A stretch of DNA of 64,000 nt from Rhizopus arrhizus. Lineage: Eukaryota > Mucoromycota > Mucoromycetes > Mucorales > Rhizopodaceae. Below, in pieces: positions 35,333 to 46,699 of the stretch; position 1 is the first letter of the stretch, and each line of letters starts with the position of its first letter. The notes under the pieces were generated by a model. That model ran no database searches, had not been told where the DNA came from, and worked only from the letters and a program-made list of their open reading frames with translations. Made by a program: the position numbers and the translations under genes. The stretch spans positions 620,001-684,000 of the forward strand of contig JAKZZE010000001.1 of NCBI GenBank assembly GCA_024220505.1, read 5' to 3'.

Positions 35333-38300
35333 TTAAGGGTATCTTTGCCTCGAGGTATCAGTCATAACGCCAAAAGAATTCAACTGATTTGTTCCAGATG
35401 TCTCATTGAAGCCCGTGTTGTTATTACTACCATCAGTTATAAAAGAGGCATGTGTAGACGATGTAAATCCATTGAACGTCGGTGGAAACCTTGGTGCAGT
35501 CGTAGTAGTAGGATAAGATGACAATGAAACACTCGGATCCTGCCGAAGGTTCGATGGTGATCCTGTGTCACGAAACGTTGTTGGTGATGCTGCTCCGTTA
35601 CCAAAGGTAGCCAAAGCATCTATTTGCTGTTGTGATCTTTCTGGAGTGAAGGCAGGTCTCAGCGGACGAATGCCTTTGGGCTGGGCTCTGTCGTTAGGAT
35701 CGTGATTGAACCAACTTATCCAACGATTCAAAGATTCATTATCATAGACTTGGAAGAGAAAGTACAAGCCCTTGTCGGTGCGGACACGAAAGGTATAGTG
35801 TTTTGAGTGTCCAGTTGATGCGGCTTCACAATGAGCATAGTTGTATACACTTGCATTTTGACCAGATTTCTATACATACAGTGAATAAGATGAATTCAAT
35901 CTAAAATAAAAACACTTACGTCCGTCAGAATAAAGTATTTTTTAAAAGGAACCAAAATAATTCGTTTTAACATCCAAATAGAAAGAAAATCAAGTTTTGC
36001 CATTTTCTTGACTGGAAGTATACCCTCATGAGCTTGAGTGGTAAAGTCATACATGTTCTTTGCGACTAGTTTGAGTTGGATGTTTTGATCCATTGAATTG
36101 CTCGAGTGAATTGACATGTGGTCTTGTTCTTCAGAGTCTACATGATACACATTGAGTGTTGTATTATTTTGAAAGACGTGCTTCCATATCAATGCAAACT
36201 TTGGAACAAATAGAAAAATCAAGGTGAAGGTTGTACCAAACAAAAGTGAGCAAATAAACAGATTAAATGAGATGGTATAATCATCATTTGATATCAAAAA
36301 ACTTGGGACCATCACTGTCGCAGTCACACCCAGGTTGCTATTAAAAGGAGTTTAGAAATATGTCAATGTATTGTTTGATCTTTCACATACTAGCTGATGT
36401 ATGCGATTTGTGTAGCTTCAGACCATTTACTGTTTACACTTCTTGTCTATTATAAATTATTAAAATAAGCAAAACTTCTTTCATCTTGATTCTAACCTTG
36501 AAAGCAATCAGGGCAGAGAAAAAGATTAAAATAATCACCCAAGTAATCTCTAAAACTATTACCGCATTCGACATTCCCCAATTTGCAATTTGAGCCGTTG
36601 GATATCTACAGTACCAGCAGTAGTACCCAGAATCAGTTTGGTAAGTTTCGATTTCTACAGGATAAATCGCATTCCAAATAACAAAGGGCACAAGTGCTAT
36701 AAATTCAAAAGCAGCCACTATCCTTAATAGATAGGAAGATTTTAGTCTGGATGTGCGAATAGAAAAAACATTTTGATATCTAATGTCTATTTGTTAATAA
36801 AGAGAATTTGATGTCATATTTTTATCTTACATTTTATAAATTCGATAATTTTTGCAATGATACTTCCAACAACTAAGATAAAACCTGTGAATAAACATAC
36901 GGCCCTTGCAATACAAATGGGCGGATTCGGTTTGCCCAAGGAAAGCAGAGCAGAGAGATAACAGACAATGGTACCCAATAGCTCCAAATAACAAAAGACT
37001 GGACTGGATATCATGATAGGTTTCAGGTGTCGGAAGATGAAAATAAGGATAGTCATCAAGATACAAAAGAAAATACCAATAGCGCAGATAACAATAATAA
37101 CTATTCCTGTGGCACTCGTATAGGAAGGATTCAAGACTGAATGAAACAATATAAAAAAATAATTAATACACACCAATAGAAATGACAATAAAAAATGCGT
37201 TACAAATTTGTTCTGCAATATCAATAGGCTTTTGCATTGTATTTCCAGGATAAATAATATCAATGCCTGGAATGAATTCAAAGAATCCGGACTTGATGTT
37301 TGCATAGGTTATAGCATTTCCACCAAGCAAATAGAATATCTGAAAATTACTGTGTAAAGCTAGGTTAGCAAGTGTAAATCATTGTAAGGTTGCACGGCAT
37401 GTACGTGTGATTTTACATGGTAGACTGTATTACTTACCCATCTTGTAAATCGCCTAGGGTACAACACACGTGTTAGCATGATAGAAATGCCAGCTGCTTT
37501 TTAATTACCTGACTTTGAAAATTCCATTTTACCTAAGCAAAATGAACAAATAAGTAAAAAAAAAAAATTCAACACCGCATGTATTTATTGTACCTGCAGG
37601 TCCTGTGTAATTCATATTATAAAAAGGAGGAAGCATATTGGTTGAGTTGAAAGAGTGATTTGCTAGATCTACTAGCCCTTGTGATCGACCACCAGGATAT
37701 TGATCAAGAGCCTAATAAATATAATAAATTAAAAGAATTTGTCTTATTTGTTATCGTACCTTATTGATTCCAAGTGCAAATAGTTCCAAACATGAATAAG
37801 CTTGAGGTACATTGTAAGATAGACTAGACGAGTTCCAACTGGTAGAATTGGAGCTTTAATAAAGTTAATACCCTATTTAACAGATGTGCGAGTGTGTGTA
37901 ACTTGTCTTACAAATTGGCGGGTACAGGCTGTTCTTGCCATTTTTGATAAAACTCATCGTAAGCTGGTACTCCTGTCACTATTACAATATTAGATAAGAG
38001 CAACACTGAAATTAATTGTCTTACAGTTCCATAAGTTATTAATAAACATGACACCATCAAAGGAAGTCATGTTATCACGATTGTAATATTCAGCTATAGG
38101 ATCATCATTTGAAACCATCCAAACCCATCCCTTGGATATGTAACCTAATTCACTATTAAAATGCTAAGTTACATATTTAATAGATCAGTAATATATTATT
38201 ACTTGGCTTTGCGTAGCATCACTAGCTGTTCATATACTCTTGAAAATGCCATAATAATTATGCGAGAACCTGAATCACTTAATGCCTGTAGTGCCTCTAT

Positions 38301-39200
38301 AAAATATTATTTAGATAATTTCACTTTACTTATTTATATACCTTCTGCTATATCCTCTGATACTCTAAGAAATGAGTAATCATTTTCAATGGTCAAATTG
38401 TAGTTATATGCTTGTGTCGCTATAGATTCATATACTATAGACGATATTAATTTGTATTCTTCATTCTTAATTTCCACACACACACACATATATTTATATA
38501 CCTTCTTGCCCTAAAGCATCATTTGTGTACAAAATTGAGAATTTTTTCCAACCCATTTTCTTGACCCAATGAGCTAAAGCGTTCATATGAGATGCAGATG
38601 TTCCAACTGTACGAAAGAAATAGGGATAGTTTGAAATATCTGAGAATGTAAAAGATCCAGATGTTGATGAGCATTGTGGTATTTTCCATAATCCAGTCAT
38701 GGATGCACTTGCTTTAGTTAAGCTCGAAGATACATCGCCAATCACAGCGCTATTCCAATGTTTACGTGAGTTGACAACTTATTTAGGCGATCTGCATTAT
38801 TTTTACTTTATATGACTGTCAATCATTTTATAAGCTTCATAGGCTGAAGATCCCTCATTATCTATTGATGAATAATAACGTGTTACATTAATCTTGACGT
38901 CTGAAATAAATAGTTAGCTTCTTTTTCTTTGCTGTTTCTATTATCAAATAAACCTGATAAGATTTGTTTATTTTCTATGGATTCTGCAGCTAATCGTATA
39001 GCTAGTTCATTTGTCAGAATTATATCTTTCATTGCAGTATATCTTGGACTAGTTAAATTAGATGGATCTGGTAAAATAACACCAATGTTATAAACTGTTT
39101 TATTTCCAATGTCTGTAGGCGTATAAAGTGGCTTGCTGTCAGTTGCCAATACATTTTGAATAAAAACAAACAAAAAGAGAAGCCGATAAAATGTATTCAT
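35333..39200 (-). CDS. Class C (GABA-B/glutamate-like) GPCR with C-terminal PH-like domain
   Basis: Many short exons give an estimated 900 residues. Residues 1-20 form a signal peptide (FYRLLFLFVFIQNVLA). The ectodomain is a receptor-type periplasmic binding fold (VYNIGVILPDPSNLTSPRYT; SAVIGDVSSSLTKASASMTG; YPYFFRTVGTSASHMNALAH; WKKFSILYTND). The seven-helix part follows: TGIVIIVICAIGIFFCILMT, RHLKPIMISSPVFCYLELLG, LSLGKPNPPICIARAVCLFT and FKTRSVNSKWSEATQIAYIS. FVPKFALIW lies at the seventh helix. These are class C hallmarks. After TM7 a linker leads to a PH-like block: HEGILPVKKMAKLD, KRIILVPFKKYFILTD, HYTFRVRTDKGLYFLFQVYD and SLNRWISWFN, with the conserved Trp near its end. A Ser/Thr/Asn-rich tail of about 110 residues finishes the protein. 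The ligand is unknown. Small ectodomain exons between 37.3 and 38.4 kb were not all resolved. Confidence 0.88.
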
Positions 39201-40559
39201 GGAAAAAAAAAATTTTTTTTTCTTTCTTTTCTTTTTGATTTCTTTTCTTTTCCACTTTTATTCTATAAACGAAACAAGCAAAAGAAGAAGAAGAGAGAAA
39301 TAATAAATAAATAAATAAAAAAAAGAAGGGAGAGAAGCGGGAAACAATTTACTAATAAACCGAAGTAAAGGAAGCTTAACGGAGTTTATCATTAAACTAA
39401 TTCAACGCAGTTTCCCAAAATCAAGTTACAGCCCGTCCATTCTAAAGTCACAGGTCAAAAAATAAAAGTCGCGTTTATTGGTCATTTTTGTGTATACAGT
39501 GTTTTTTCAGATAAAGAGAAACCTTTTCAATTCAAATGAGATTTTTGACCTCTTAAAATAAGAAGACTTTAACTGGCTAAATGAGAAAGACTTATTCAAC
39601 GACTTTGCGGTAGTATCAGTAAAATTGGCCAATATCATCTTGGTTCTCTGTTCCTGAGTATAAAATGGAAAATCTTGCAATAGAAAAAATAGGTACAAAA
39701 AAGGAGAATATCTTCCATCGCAGATTGTGAAAACAAAAAGAAAAAGAGAGAGAGAGCATAGCGCTGAATAAATTCACTGCTTCATTGAAATACTACAAAA
39801 TGAATTTTTTGTATTTAGAGCTGCTAAAATGTGTATGACTCCTCTAAATGTTACTTCATAAAGTTTAATGCTAGAAATGATAATGCGTTGCCTGTAGGTT
39901 TCTGAACTAAATTTAACAGGGCCACACCTCATTTATTCTGATCAAATATAACTTTATTATGAATTAGTAAGTAGTCTAATAAAGTTAAACATCAAACATA
40001 AAATGTATTATTCGGTCTTGATCAAACACTTCTCCCATCTCAAGCCTATGTTTCTAAATAATCTGTTTTTATGTAAATATTCTTCATTTTTTTAAACCAA
40101 AAGCAAAATAAACTATTTTTTTTTGTCTCGTTAGATTTTATTAACCCCACATGCTATTATGTTGATGCCACCCAAACTCATCATTATTATCATTTCATTA
40201 TTTGTGCTTTACATTTTTACGTATTTTACCAACATAAATTGCCAAAATTTCTTCAATATACTTTCTTTTCATACGATTTCCATCAAATAAATTACTAGAT
40301 ATATTAGATAACGTTCTTTCTTTGCGCAGTAGCGTGTGGTATGATGGTCTTTGTTTGTACTGCAGTGAGGAGGGGATAAAGGTAATTGTTCAATTTTTTT
40401 TTTTTTCAACATGTCAACCAAAGGAATACCCAGAAAAATCGACATCATTATGGTAATACAAAATGTTATTAACTTGACTTTCCAAATTATTCTAACGTAA
40501 GAACGTTAATATATTGATATTATTACAAATAAATACAAATGCTTGCAATTAATGTGTAC
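39201..40559. other. Intergenic, 1.4 kb
   Basis: No supported gene was found. The left end holds purine-rich runs just upstream of the receptor start, probably its promoter. An open frame at 39507-39698 (minus) has no motif. Confidence 0.4.
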
Positions 40560-41080
40560 AATACATAAAATGTATTACTGAAACTATCTAGTTCGAAAAC
40601 GTTTTCTGGGAACGTGAATTCGAACTGAGGAATGCCAACATATGAATCAGTACTATCAGATTTACTGTTGATAGCGATCCATCCAATCTAGCTATTTGTA
40701 TTGCCCAACCATAGTTATTTTTAAGATTAGAAATAACATAGAGACTTGGAATGTCTTTTGAATCTTATAAAGCTTTACTTTTATTGTGGATTTTTCTGTT
40801 TCGGTCAAAAGAGTTTATTGCAACTTCACCTACTACTAGATTAATTTCGTTACTATTGTAGTCGTATATAACCCGAAAATCAATTTTGAATCCAGTTACT
40901 GATTTGGAATCTGGGTATAATAGTTGCTTGCTAATTGTATTAGCTATATTAGTAGTCTCGTCTTTCTTTAAACAAAGTACACTATTAATGCTTATCAAGT
41001 ACTTTAGGTTTGGAGCAAAAATATAGGAGATATCTACCTCAGAAACTGACTGATCAGAACATTTTTAAATATCCCCCCCC
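40560..41080 (-). pseudogene. Fragment of a fungal orphan gene family
   Basis: A minus-strand open frame at 40998-40765 contains SVTGFKIDFRVIYDYNSNE followed by INLVVGEVA. A later piece near 40680-40570 reads SYVGIPQFEFTFPENVFEL. I recall similar GFKID-R...GEV segments in proteins of unknown function that are numerous in mucoralean genomes. No start or full frame remains and a stop separates the two pieces, so this is likely a broken C-terminal part. It abuts the second copy of the 805-bp segment. The family claim is from memory and needs a search. Confidence 0.35.
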
Positions 41081-41087
41081 TTTTTGA

Positions 41088-41892
41088 GCTGCCACAGAGA
41101 GACTAAACTGTACGTCTTTGGTTTTATCTATTAGGATCCGAGTTAGGGGAGATGGCATGGCCATAGATTCTAATCAAGCTTTATGCCGTTCAATATTTCG
41201 AGATTGCTTTTGTACTTTTCAAAAGAAGATTTGTTTAATAATCTAAGAGCAACGTTTCTATAAGCTTCTTGTGATTTCAGATTGTTGTTACCAGCTAAAT
41301 CAGTCACTGCTTCTTCTTCATTGAGGCCGTTTGAGGAATTAGCTTTTCTTGCAGAGTAAGGAATCTACTTATACTTGAAACAAGAAAGATATACTTGTAT
41401 AATTCAACTTGATCAGGGCATAAACAACCAGCAAGATAGTTATTATGACAAGCAACAGTTTAACTGAGAGTAAAATCAGAAAAGGATTCACACCTAAATG
41501 ACTATTCCAAAGGAGTATTTAAATAAACCAACTTACATCATCTGTGTTTTCAGTGATCATATAAACTGCTTTATCCATATTAATACCATCCGCTCTTTCT
41601 TTTCTTGATAAAAAGATTCCTTTTTGCACTAAATCGAGTACATGCAGTATCTTGTCGATGATCGATAATACAACTTGTGAGAGAATATAGACCATTCTAT
41701 CCACACAAGTATTTATGATGCGAACAAAATAACAAAAGTTTAACTGATTATGATATGATTCAGTATATTTATTGGTAAAAAAAAAGACGCACCTTTTCTC
41801 CAAGGATGATCCCATAATTTTTTTTATTCATATTAATAACTAAACTCTTTCTTGGAACTCATTTCAAAAGAGTCAGAAATGACAGCATAATC
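41088..41892. repeat. 805-bp dispersed duplication, copy 2
   Basis: It is nearly identical to 14514-15318, in the same orientation, 26.6 kb away. A minus-strand frame at 41815-41519 starts MGSSLEKR and includes NTCVDRMVYILSQVVLS and SRKERADGINMDKAVYMI. Compared with copy 1, only a few residues change (for example M to I, G to D, P to A). The flanks are unrelated to those of copy 1. No obvious target-site duplication or inverted repeat is present. Confidence 0.85.
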
Positions 41893-42639
41893 TAGTATTT
41901 AAAGTAGCTCTGGCTGTAGCATGTGCTTATACACTTTTTATTGCATATTAACAACTATGACACTTGACTTTATTTGATTTCCTATACTCTTTTCATATCC
42001 CAATGATACAGCAAAACATTGATTAATTCAAAAAGACTTTACGAATATCTGATATCTCAATCTGACTGCAATCAATCATGATCCTTTTAACTGGAAGATT
42101 ACTACCAGTTGTATCTTTTTACATATGCAAAGATACTTGTCTGAATTTTCACTTTTAGCTCAGAGAACAATAAGCATTTGATCATTACGGTTTTGTAATA
42201 ATAGTATTTAAAAACAATTGAATAAGTATTAGATGCAAGAAATTTACTTTTTTTTCCTTCTGATTCGGTTTTTCCTTTTAACATTTTTCCCCCCTTCTTT
42301 TTGTTCTCTAGCATCTCTTTTTAAAAATTCGCGACATCTTTTTATTTATTGACCATTACAGTCCCTTTTAGCTTTTTCACCCTATCAAAATAGCGTATAA
42401 ATCCATATATATCTCATCATGAGCTTAATAAACAATCTTACGAAAACATTATCAAAATAATTTTCTAGAATATTACAATCGTACATCAAAATGTTTCATC
42501 GTTTTTGGATTTAATTCCTTGCCTTAAATTTAGCACGTAGTTACTAAATGAAAATAAAAGAAAGATGGTCCATAATTTAAATATTTAAAGCGTAAAGTGT
42601 TTATTTTTATATAAAAAATGGTCAATACCTAATATGCTT
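41893..42639. other. Intergenic between duplication and transposase fossil
   Basis: About 750 bp of A+T-rich sequence. One small minus-strand frame (42102-42314) is lysine-rich and unsupported. No gene is called. Confidence 0.35.
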
Positions 42640-42985
42640 CTGTTTGTTATTAATTACCACTTGATATCATTATATAAACTCCTCACTAAACGTTCAGCAA
42701 GTTTGACGTCTATTCTTTCCAGAACCGCTTGAAGCGCCAACTATAGATTTTCCATAAAACAATTGAGACCTATTTTTGTTTATCTTGTCTTTAAAGCCAA
42801 TCAAATAGGCACTAAGTGTTTAAATCAGGATTTTCATCTCGTCAGTACTTATGGTCCCGAATACCATGTCATTCTTTTCATCATATTGCATACGATTCAG
42901 TATGACAGCTAGCATTATCTTCTTGAAGCATAGGGGCCTTACATTCCCTCTTAATCAGCCTATTGAATCAGAGATGGGAGCTTTG
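42640..42985 (-). pseudogene. Fossil of a Tc1/mariner-like transposase C-terminus
   Basis: Read on the minus strand in shifting frames, the sequence gives KAPMLQEDNASCHTESYA, the usual QDNAPCHT catalytic block. Next comes a separated NPDLNT (expected NPDLNPIE), then LFDWL and RFKRFWKE-type fragments like the basic C-terminus. Several stops and frameshifts break it, and nothing upstream of the second catalytic Asp was found. It is a short, old remnant. Only the two motif blocks support the call. Confidence 0.55.
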
Positions 42986-43319
42986 AGCCAAAATGCTGAT
43001 ATATTCGTCTTAATTTATTGTACTATCATTCATATTTACTGCTATTTGAGGATAACTTATAGCAATCTTTAGCTGTTTTAAGTAATTCAATTGATTATAC
43101 AACAGAATCTTTGCCATTTTCTTAAAGTATACAATGAAAAATAAAGAACAAAGATGGAAAAGCAATGAAAAACAAAGAAAAAAAAAAAGGCATAGTTTAT
43201 TATTGTTATTATTATCAACAAAGAAAATGATTCTTTTGCTTTGACTTGGAATGTGTTGTATCGCTTGTCTTGCTTAGGAAGCAGATTAAACGTAAGATAT
43301 TACATATAGGGTATCTCTT
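42986..43319. other. Short intergenic region
   Basis: A+T-rich 3' flank of the ankyrin-DysF-FYVE gene. No gene is seen. Confidence 0.4.
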
Positions 43320-45440
43320 TTAAGGTTGCTCATAACCATTATGATAATAACATCTTTCACATACACGTTGAGGACGAGAAGCAAGAATGGTCAATGATTC
43401 CAAGGGGCCCTGAGGATCTTGCAAGATATCAGAAGAATTCAAGAATACTTTCCAAGGTGAGCATCTATCGCACACTACAGAACCACACTTTCGACAATGA
43501 TGTCGTCTCATTAACAAACCGAACTTCCTTTCACACACTTTGCATGCCTTGGCTTGTGCATCAGATTCCCAAACATACTTTGGAGACCAGTCATCTTCTC
43601 CTTCTACTACTTCAGGATTTGTCCAGGAATTGCTGTTATTGTCATCTTCACTTGTATAATTTAATCCAATAGGTTCTTGTGAATCATCGTCAGCTAAAGA
43701 TTGATTTGTGATTGTATTGTTTATCTTTTCAATTTGTGTCATATAAGTCTTGATCAATATGGAGGCTTGGTGCTTTCTAAATTCATTGTCATCATCTAAT
43801 CATCAGTGTTAGTATTTGAAACCAAATATTTAGTTATTTACCTTGCATAGCATCAGACAGTATACCAATGGCTTCTTGGTACTTGACACTGTTTTCCTTC
43901 AACAACTCTTTATCATCGCCCGTATGAATAGATTGAACAATTACTTCTGCTTGCATCAAATAATCTGGAGCTTGCGGTTCCTCTTCATCATCATCCTCAC
44001 TAACTACCATCATATTTTCTCCACGATGACTTCCCTTTGTCAAATCCATTCTTCTTTTCATCACTCGTACCCATCTTCTACGTCTTACCCAATGATATCC
44101 ACTTGTTGGTGCCACTGGTGTCCAAAGGGCTTCTTCATCTTCAAATGAACGAGCATATTGCCATCCGGATGTTGGGTCTACTCGAGGGTTTGAATAATCA
44201 ATTTGCCAATCAGTCAACCAAAACCAATTGGATAAAGTCGATATGCGGTGATTGTTGGTCGTTGTCTCCGGTAAAGTGACCATCTCCTTTGTCATCGGTT
44301 CTCCGGTCGGATGAAGGGACCAGGGACCACGTGTATCGTTCTTGGTGAGGTATTGATCGCTAAATTGAGGGCGCGATAATCCGAGAAGGGAGGTTGATCG
44401 CTCGTTTTCGTGCAAGATTACAATCACAGTAACATGGAATTCGAGTAGATCATAAGTTGCGCCAAACATCGAAGCACGTTTATTACTTGGATTCAGCATA
44501 CCTAATGTGTATTAGATCTCATACACAAAGACACATATTAAGATTTACCTTCTGTGTGCTGAAGGTGCCACCATTTACGACCTGCTCTTTCAAGCATTTC
44601 GCAAATATAAGATTCACCCGCAGCCGCACTCACATCATAAGCAGCTTCTCCAAAATTATTTTTAATTAATGGATTTGAGTGTGCTTCATCTAATAAATAC
44701 TCAACGATAGACATATAGCCTTTCGAAGCTGCGTTGACTATAAAAATACTGTTATTACCGTTCTTTCCATATGTGTGTGTGTGTGTGTGTGAAAATTCTA
44801 CTTGGGAACTTACTCAAAGGTGTATGACCCATTTTACTCCTTGCGTCCACTTTAGCTTTTCTCTCGACCAATAAACGTACTATTCTAAAATAACCTCTTG
44901 AACAAGCATTGTGAAGTGCAGTCCAACCATCTTTATCCTTTTGGTGAATGTTGGCATTACTGTCAAGTAAATAATGAACTACATGATAGTGTCCATTATA
45001 AGCCGCTTTTAATAAAGCAGTCTATTTAAAAATAAGAAAAACTACCTTGTATTTTTATGTAAAGCTCATACCTCTCCTTCTCGATCAACAGAATCCACTC
45101 TGACAGCAAAGTCCTCAATTAAACATTTCACAATATTTAAATGTCCTCGAGAAGCAGCAAAATGTAAACAGGTCAATCCTGTAGCCGGATGAGGATCGTT
45201 CACTGCTTTTAATGGATCAGGTACGATTTGCAAAAATTGTTTGAGTAGAGCCAAGTTGCCAGATAAAGCAACAGATCGTATCGTTTTGTGTTCCTGAGAC
45301 TTGTTAGGTTTGACTGTATTGATAGTGGGTGGGGTTGGAATAACAATAGGTAATTTAATATATTTGTTATGTGAATATCCATAATATTTATGTGTTTCCC
45401 CAGGAACAGGTGGAGTACAGAAATCAATAACCGCCACCAT
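43320..45440 (-). CDS. Ankyrin-repeat, DysF and FYVE domain protein
   Basis: About six exons give roughly 600 residues. After a short N-terminus come four to five ankyrin repeats (GLTCLHFAASRGHLNIVKCL; LLKAAYNGHYHVVHYLLDSN; GWTALHNACSRGYFRIVRLL; NAASKGYMSIVEYLL). The middle carries a DysF/peroxin-type pair: WFWLTDWQIDYSNPRVD, GWQYARSFEDEEALW and HWVRRRRWVRVMKRRM. A coiled stretch (LKENSVKYQEAIGILSDAM) leads to the C-terminal FYVE finger. That finger has WESD, CKVC, RRHHCRKCG, CDRCSPW and CERCYYH, including the basic motif for PI3P. It is probably a peripheral endosome or autophagosome membrane protein. The order is intact, with no internal stop. A TG microsatellite sits in one intron (44772-44791). 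Confidence 0.88.
44772..44791. repeat. TG microsatellite in an intron
   Basis: Ten TG units within an intron of the ankyrin-DysF-FYVE gene. Similar short CA runs lie in introns of the cystatin-like gene (about 486-500) and the receptor gene (about 38477-38488). Confidence 0.8.
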
Positions 45441-46061
45441 AGATTAAAAAATACAAGTGAAAAAAAAAGGAAGGATCAATCAGAGTGAGAGTGAATGCCA
45501 CTCAGGTTTATTGAGAAAATTGTAATCTCCGACACTTAGGTTACCAATGCAAAGATGAAGATGGTATAACTTCTTTATGCAGCATATTTTAGAAAACATG
45601 AAGTTCTAAAACTACTATCGGAGGCAGAAGGAAACGTGGGATATCAAGGTTCACATAAGAAAGAAAAAGGGGAAAAGCTGTTTTTTAACTTTAATAGCTT
45701 AAGTTGTTAAGCTGGATGTTTTACCCCTTTTGTCTGAATAGGGTGATCATTCATATTTCTTTGTGCAATTTTATTACTATAATTCAGATCTAGCATAAAA
45801 TCGTAATAGAAGGCATCATAAAAGCGAATAAGGTATAAGGGTTACTTGATACAAGCTCAAAACAAACATGTTTTCTATAAGAGAAAAACTCAACAACTTA
45901 CTTTTGTAACCTGAATTATAAAGTAGTAAAAAAAAAAGAAGCAGCTATTGTCCCTCTTTATACTTACTAGTACTTCATTATTTCTTATTTACAGTTACCA
46001 TTACACCTCAAAATTAAGAATGGAGAAGTCTTCTTCATAAATGGATATGTACAACATTTTA
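45441..46061. other. Intergenic, 0.6 kb
   Basis: A+T-rich sequence between two minus-strand genes. It should contain the promoter of the ankyrin-DysF-FYVE gene. No gene is seen. Confidence 0.4.
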
Positions 46062-46699
46062 TTATTCTAATTTTTCATCCTCTTCTTTCTCTAGATTTTC
46101 TTCTGTTTTTTCTTCCTTTTTTTCTTTTTCTTCTACTTTCTCTTTCTCTTCCTTCTTCTCTTCCGTTTTTTCTTCTACAGCTTTTCCTTGTTTTTTCTTA
46201 TTGCGCTTTTGACGTTTTGCTCTTCTTTTTGCAGTACGTTCCTCATCTTCTTCACGTAAGCGAGCCAATCTGTTTTTATATTCATTTTCTTCTCTTTCCT
46301 ATGTATAACATGAATACTTAATGATTTAAATGAGCAGCTTATTTTACCTGTCTTTCTTGATCTTCCATATTTTTCATACGCGCATATTCTCTTCTTCTTT
46401 GTGCTCTGTAAACATGAAAGTCGCCACTTCCCGCACCAGCGCTTGATCCTGAGTAGAATACATATATTTTAGTTCATTTGAATCAAAAAGGTTCTTTTTT
46501 TGTTTTATTTACCAGACACATTGCGAACAAAATCCTTAGGTGGCGGAATCACGTTTTTTTCTTTTGGTAATGGGGTAGGAATCTGCACAGGCTTATCGAT
46601 TTTTTCGAATAATTTTTCTAATTCTTTTTGTTGAATTTGTGCAGGTGTAAGATTATATCTATTTGGCCCTTTTGTATTGTTATTTTCTGAAGCTGACAT
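46062..46699 (-). CDS. PRKRIP1: PRKRIP1-like spliceosome-associated protein
   Basis: Three exons encode about 170-180 residues. The N-terminus has NRYNLTPAQIQQKELEKL and a proline stretch. The family signature follows across an intron: FVRNVS joined to GSSAGAGSGDFHVYRAQRRR and EYARMKNMEDQERQ. The remaining part is a highly charged helix with RLREEDEERTAKRRAKRQKR, then a long Lys/Glu tail. Human PRKRIP1 and its relatives bind the spliceosome in late steps and are nuclear. The GAGSG-FHVYR core is diagnostic. The low-complexity tail of about 40 residues is longer than in animals. It is divergent from RFC1. Confidence 0.88.

Noticed and set aside
40588..40620. Inverted repeat AGTTCGAA...TTCGAACT as a regulatory hairpin
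   Set aside because: It falls inside the broken orphan-family frame and is imperfect beyond 8 bp; no promoter context is seen.
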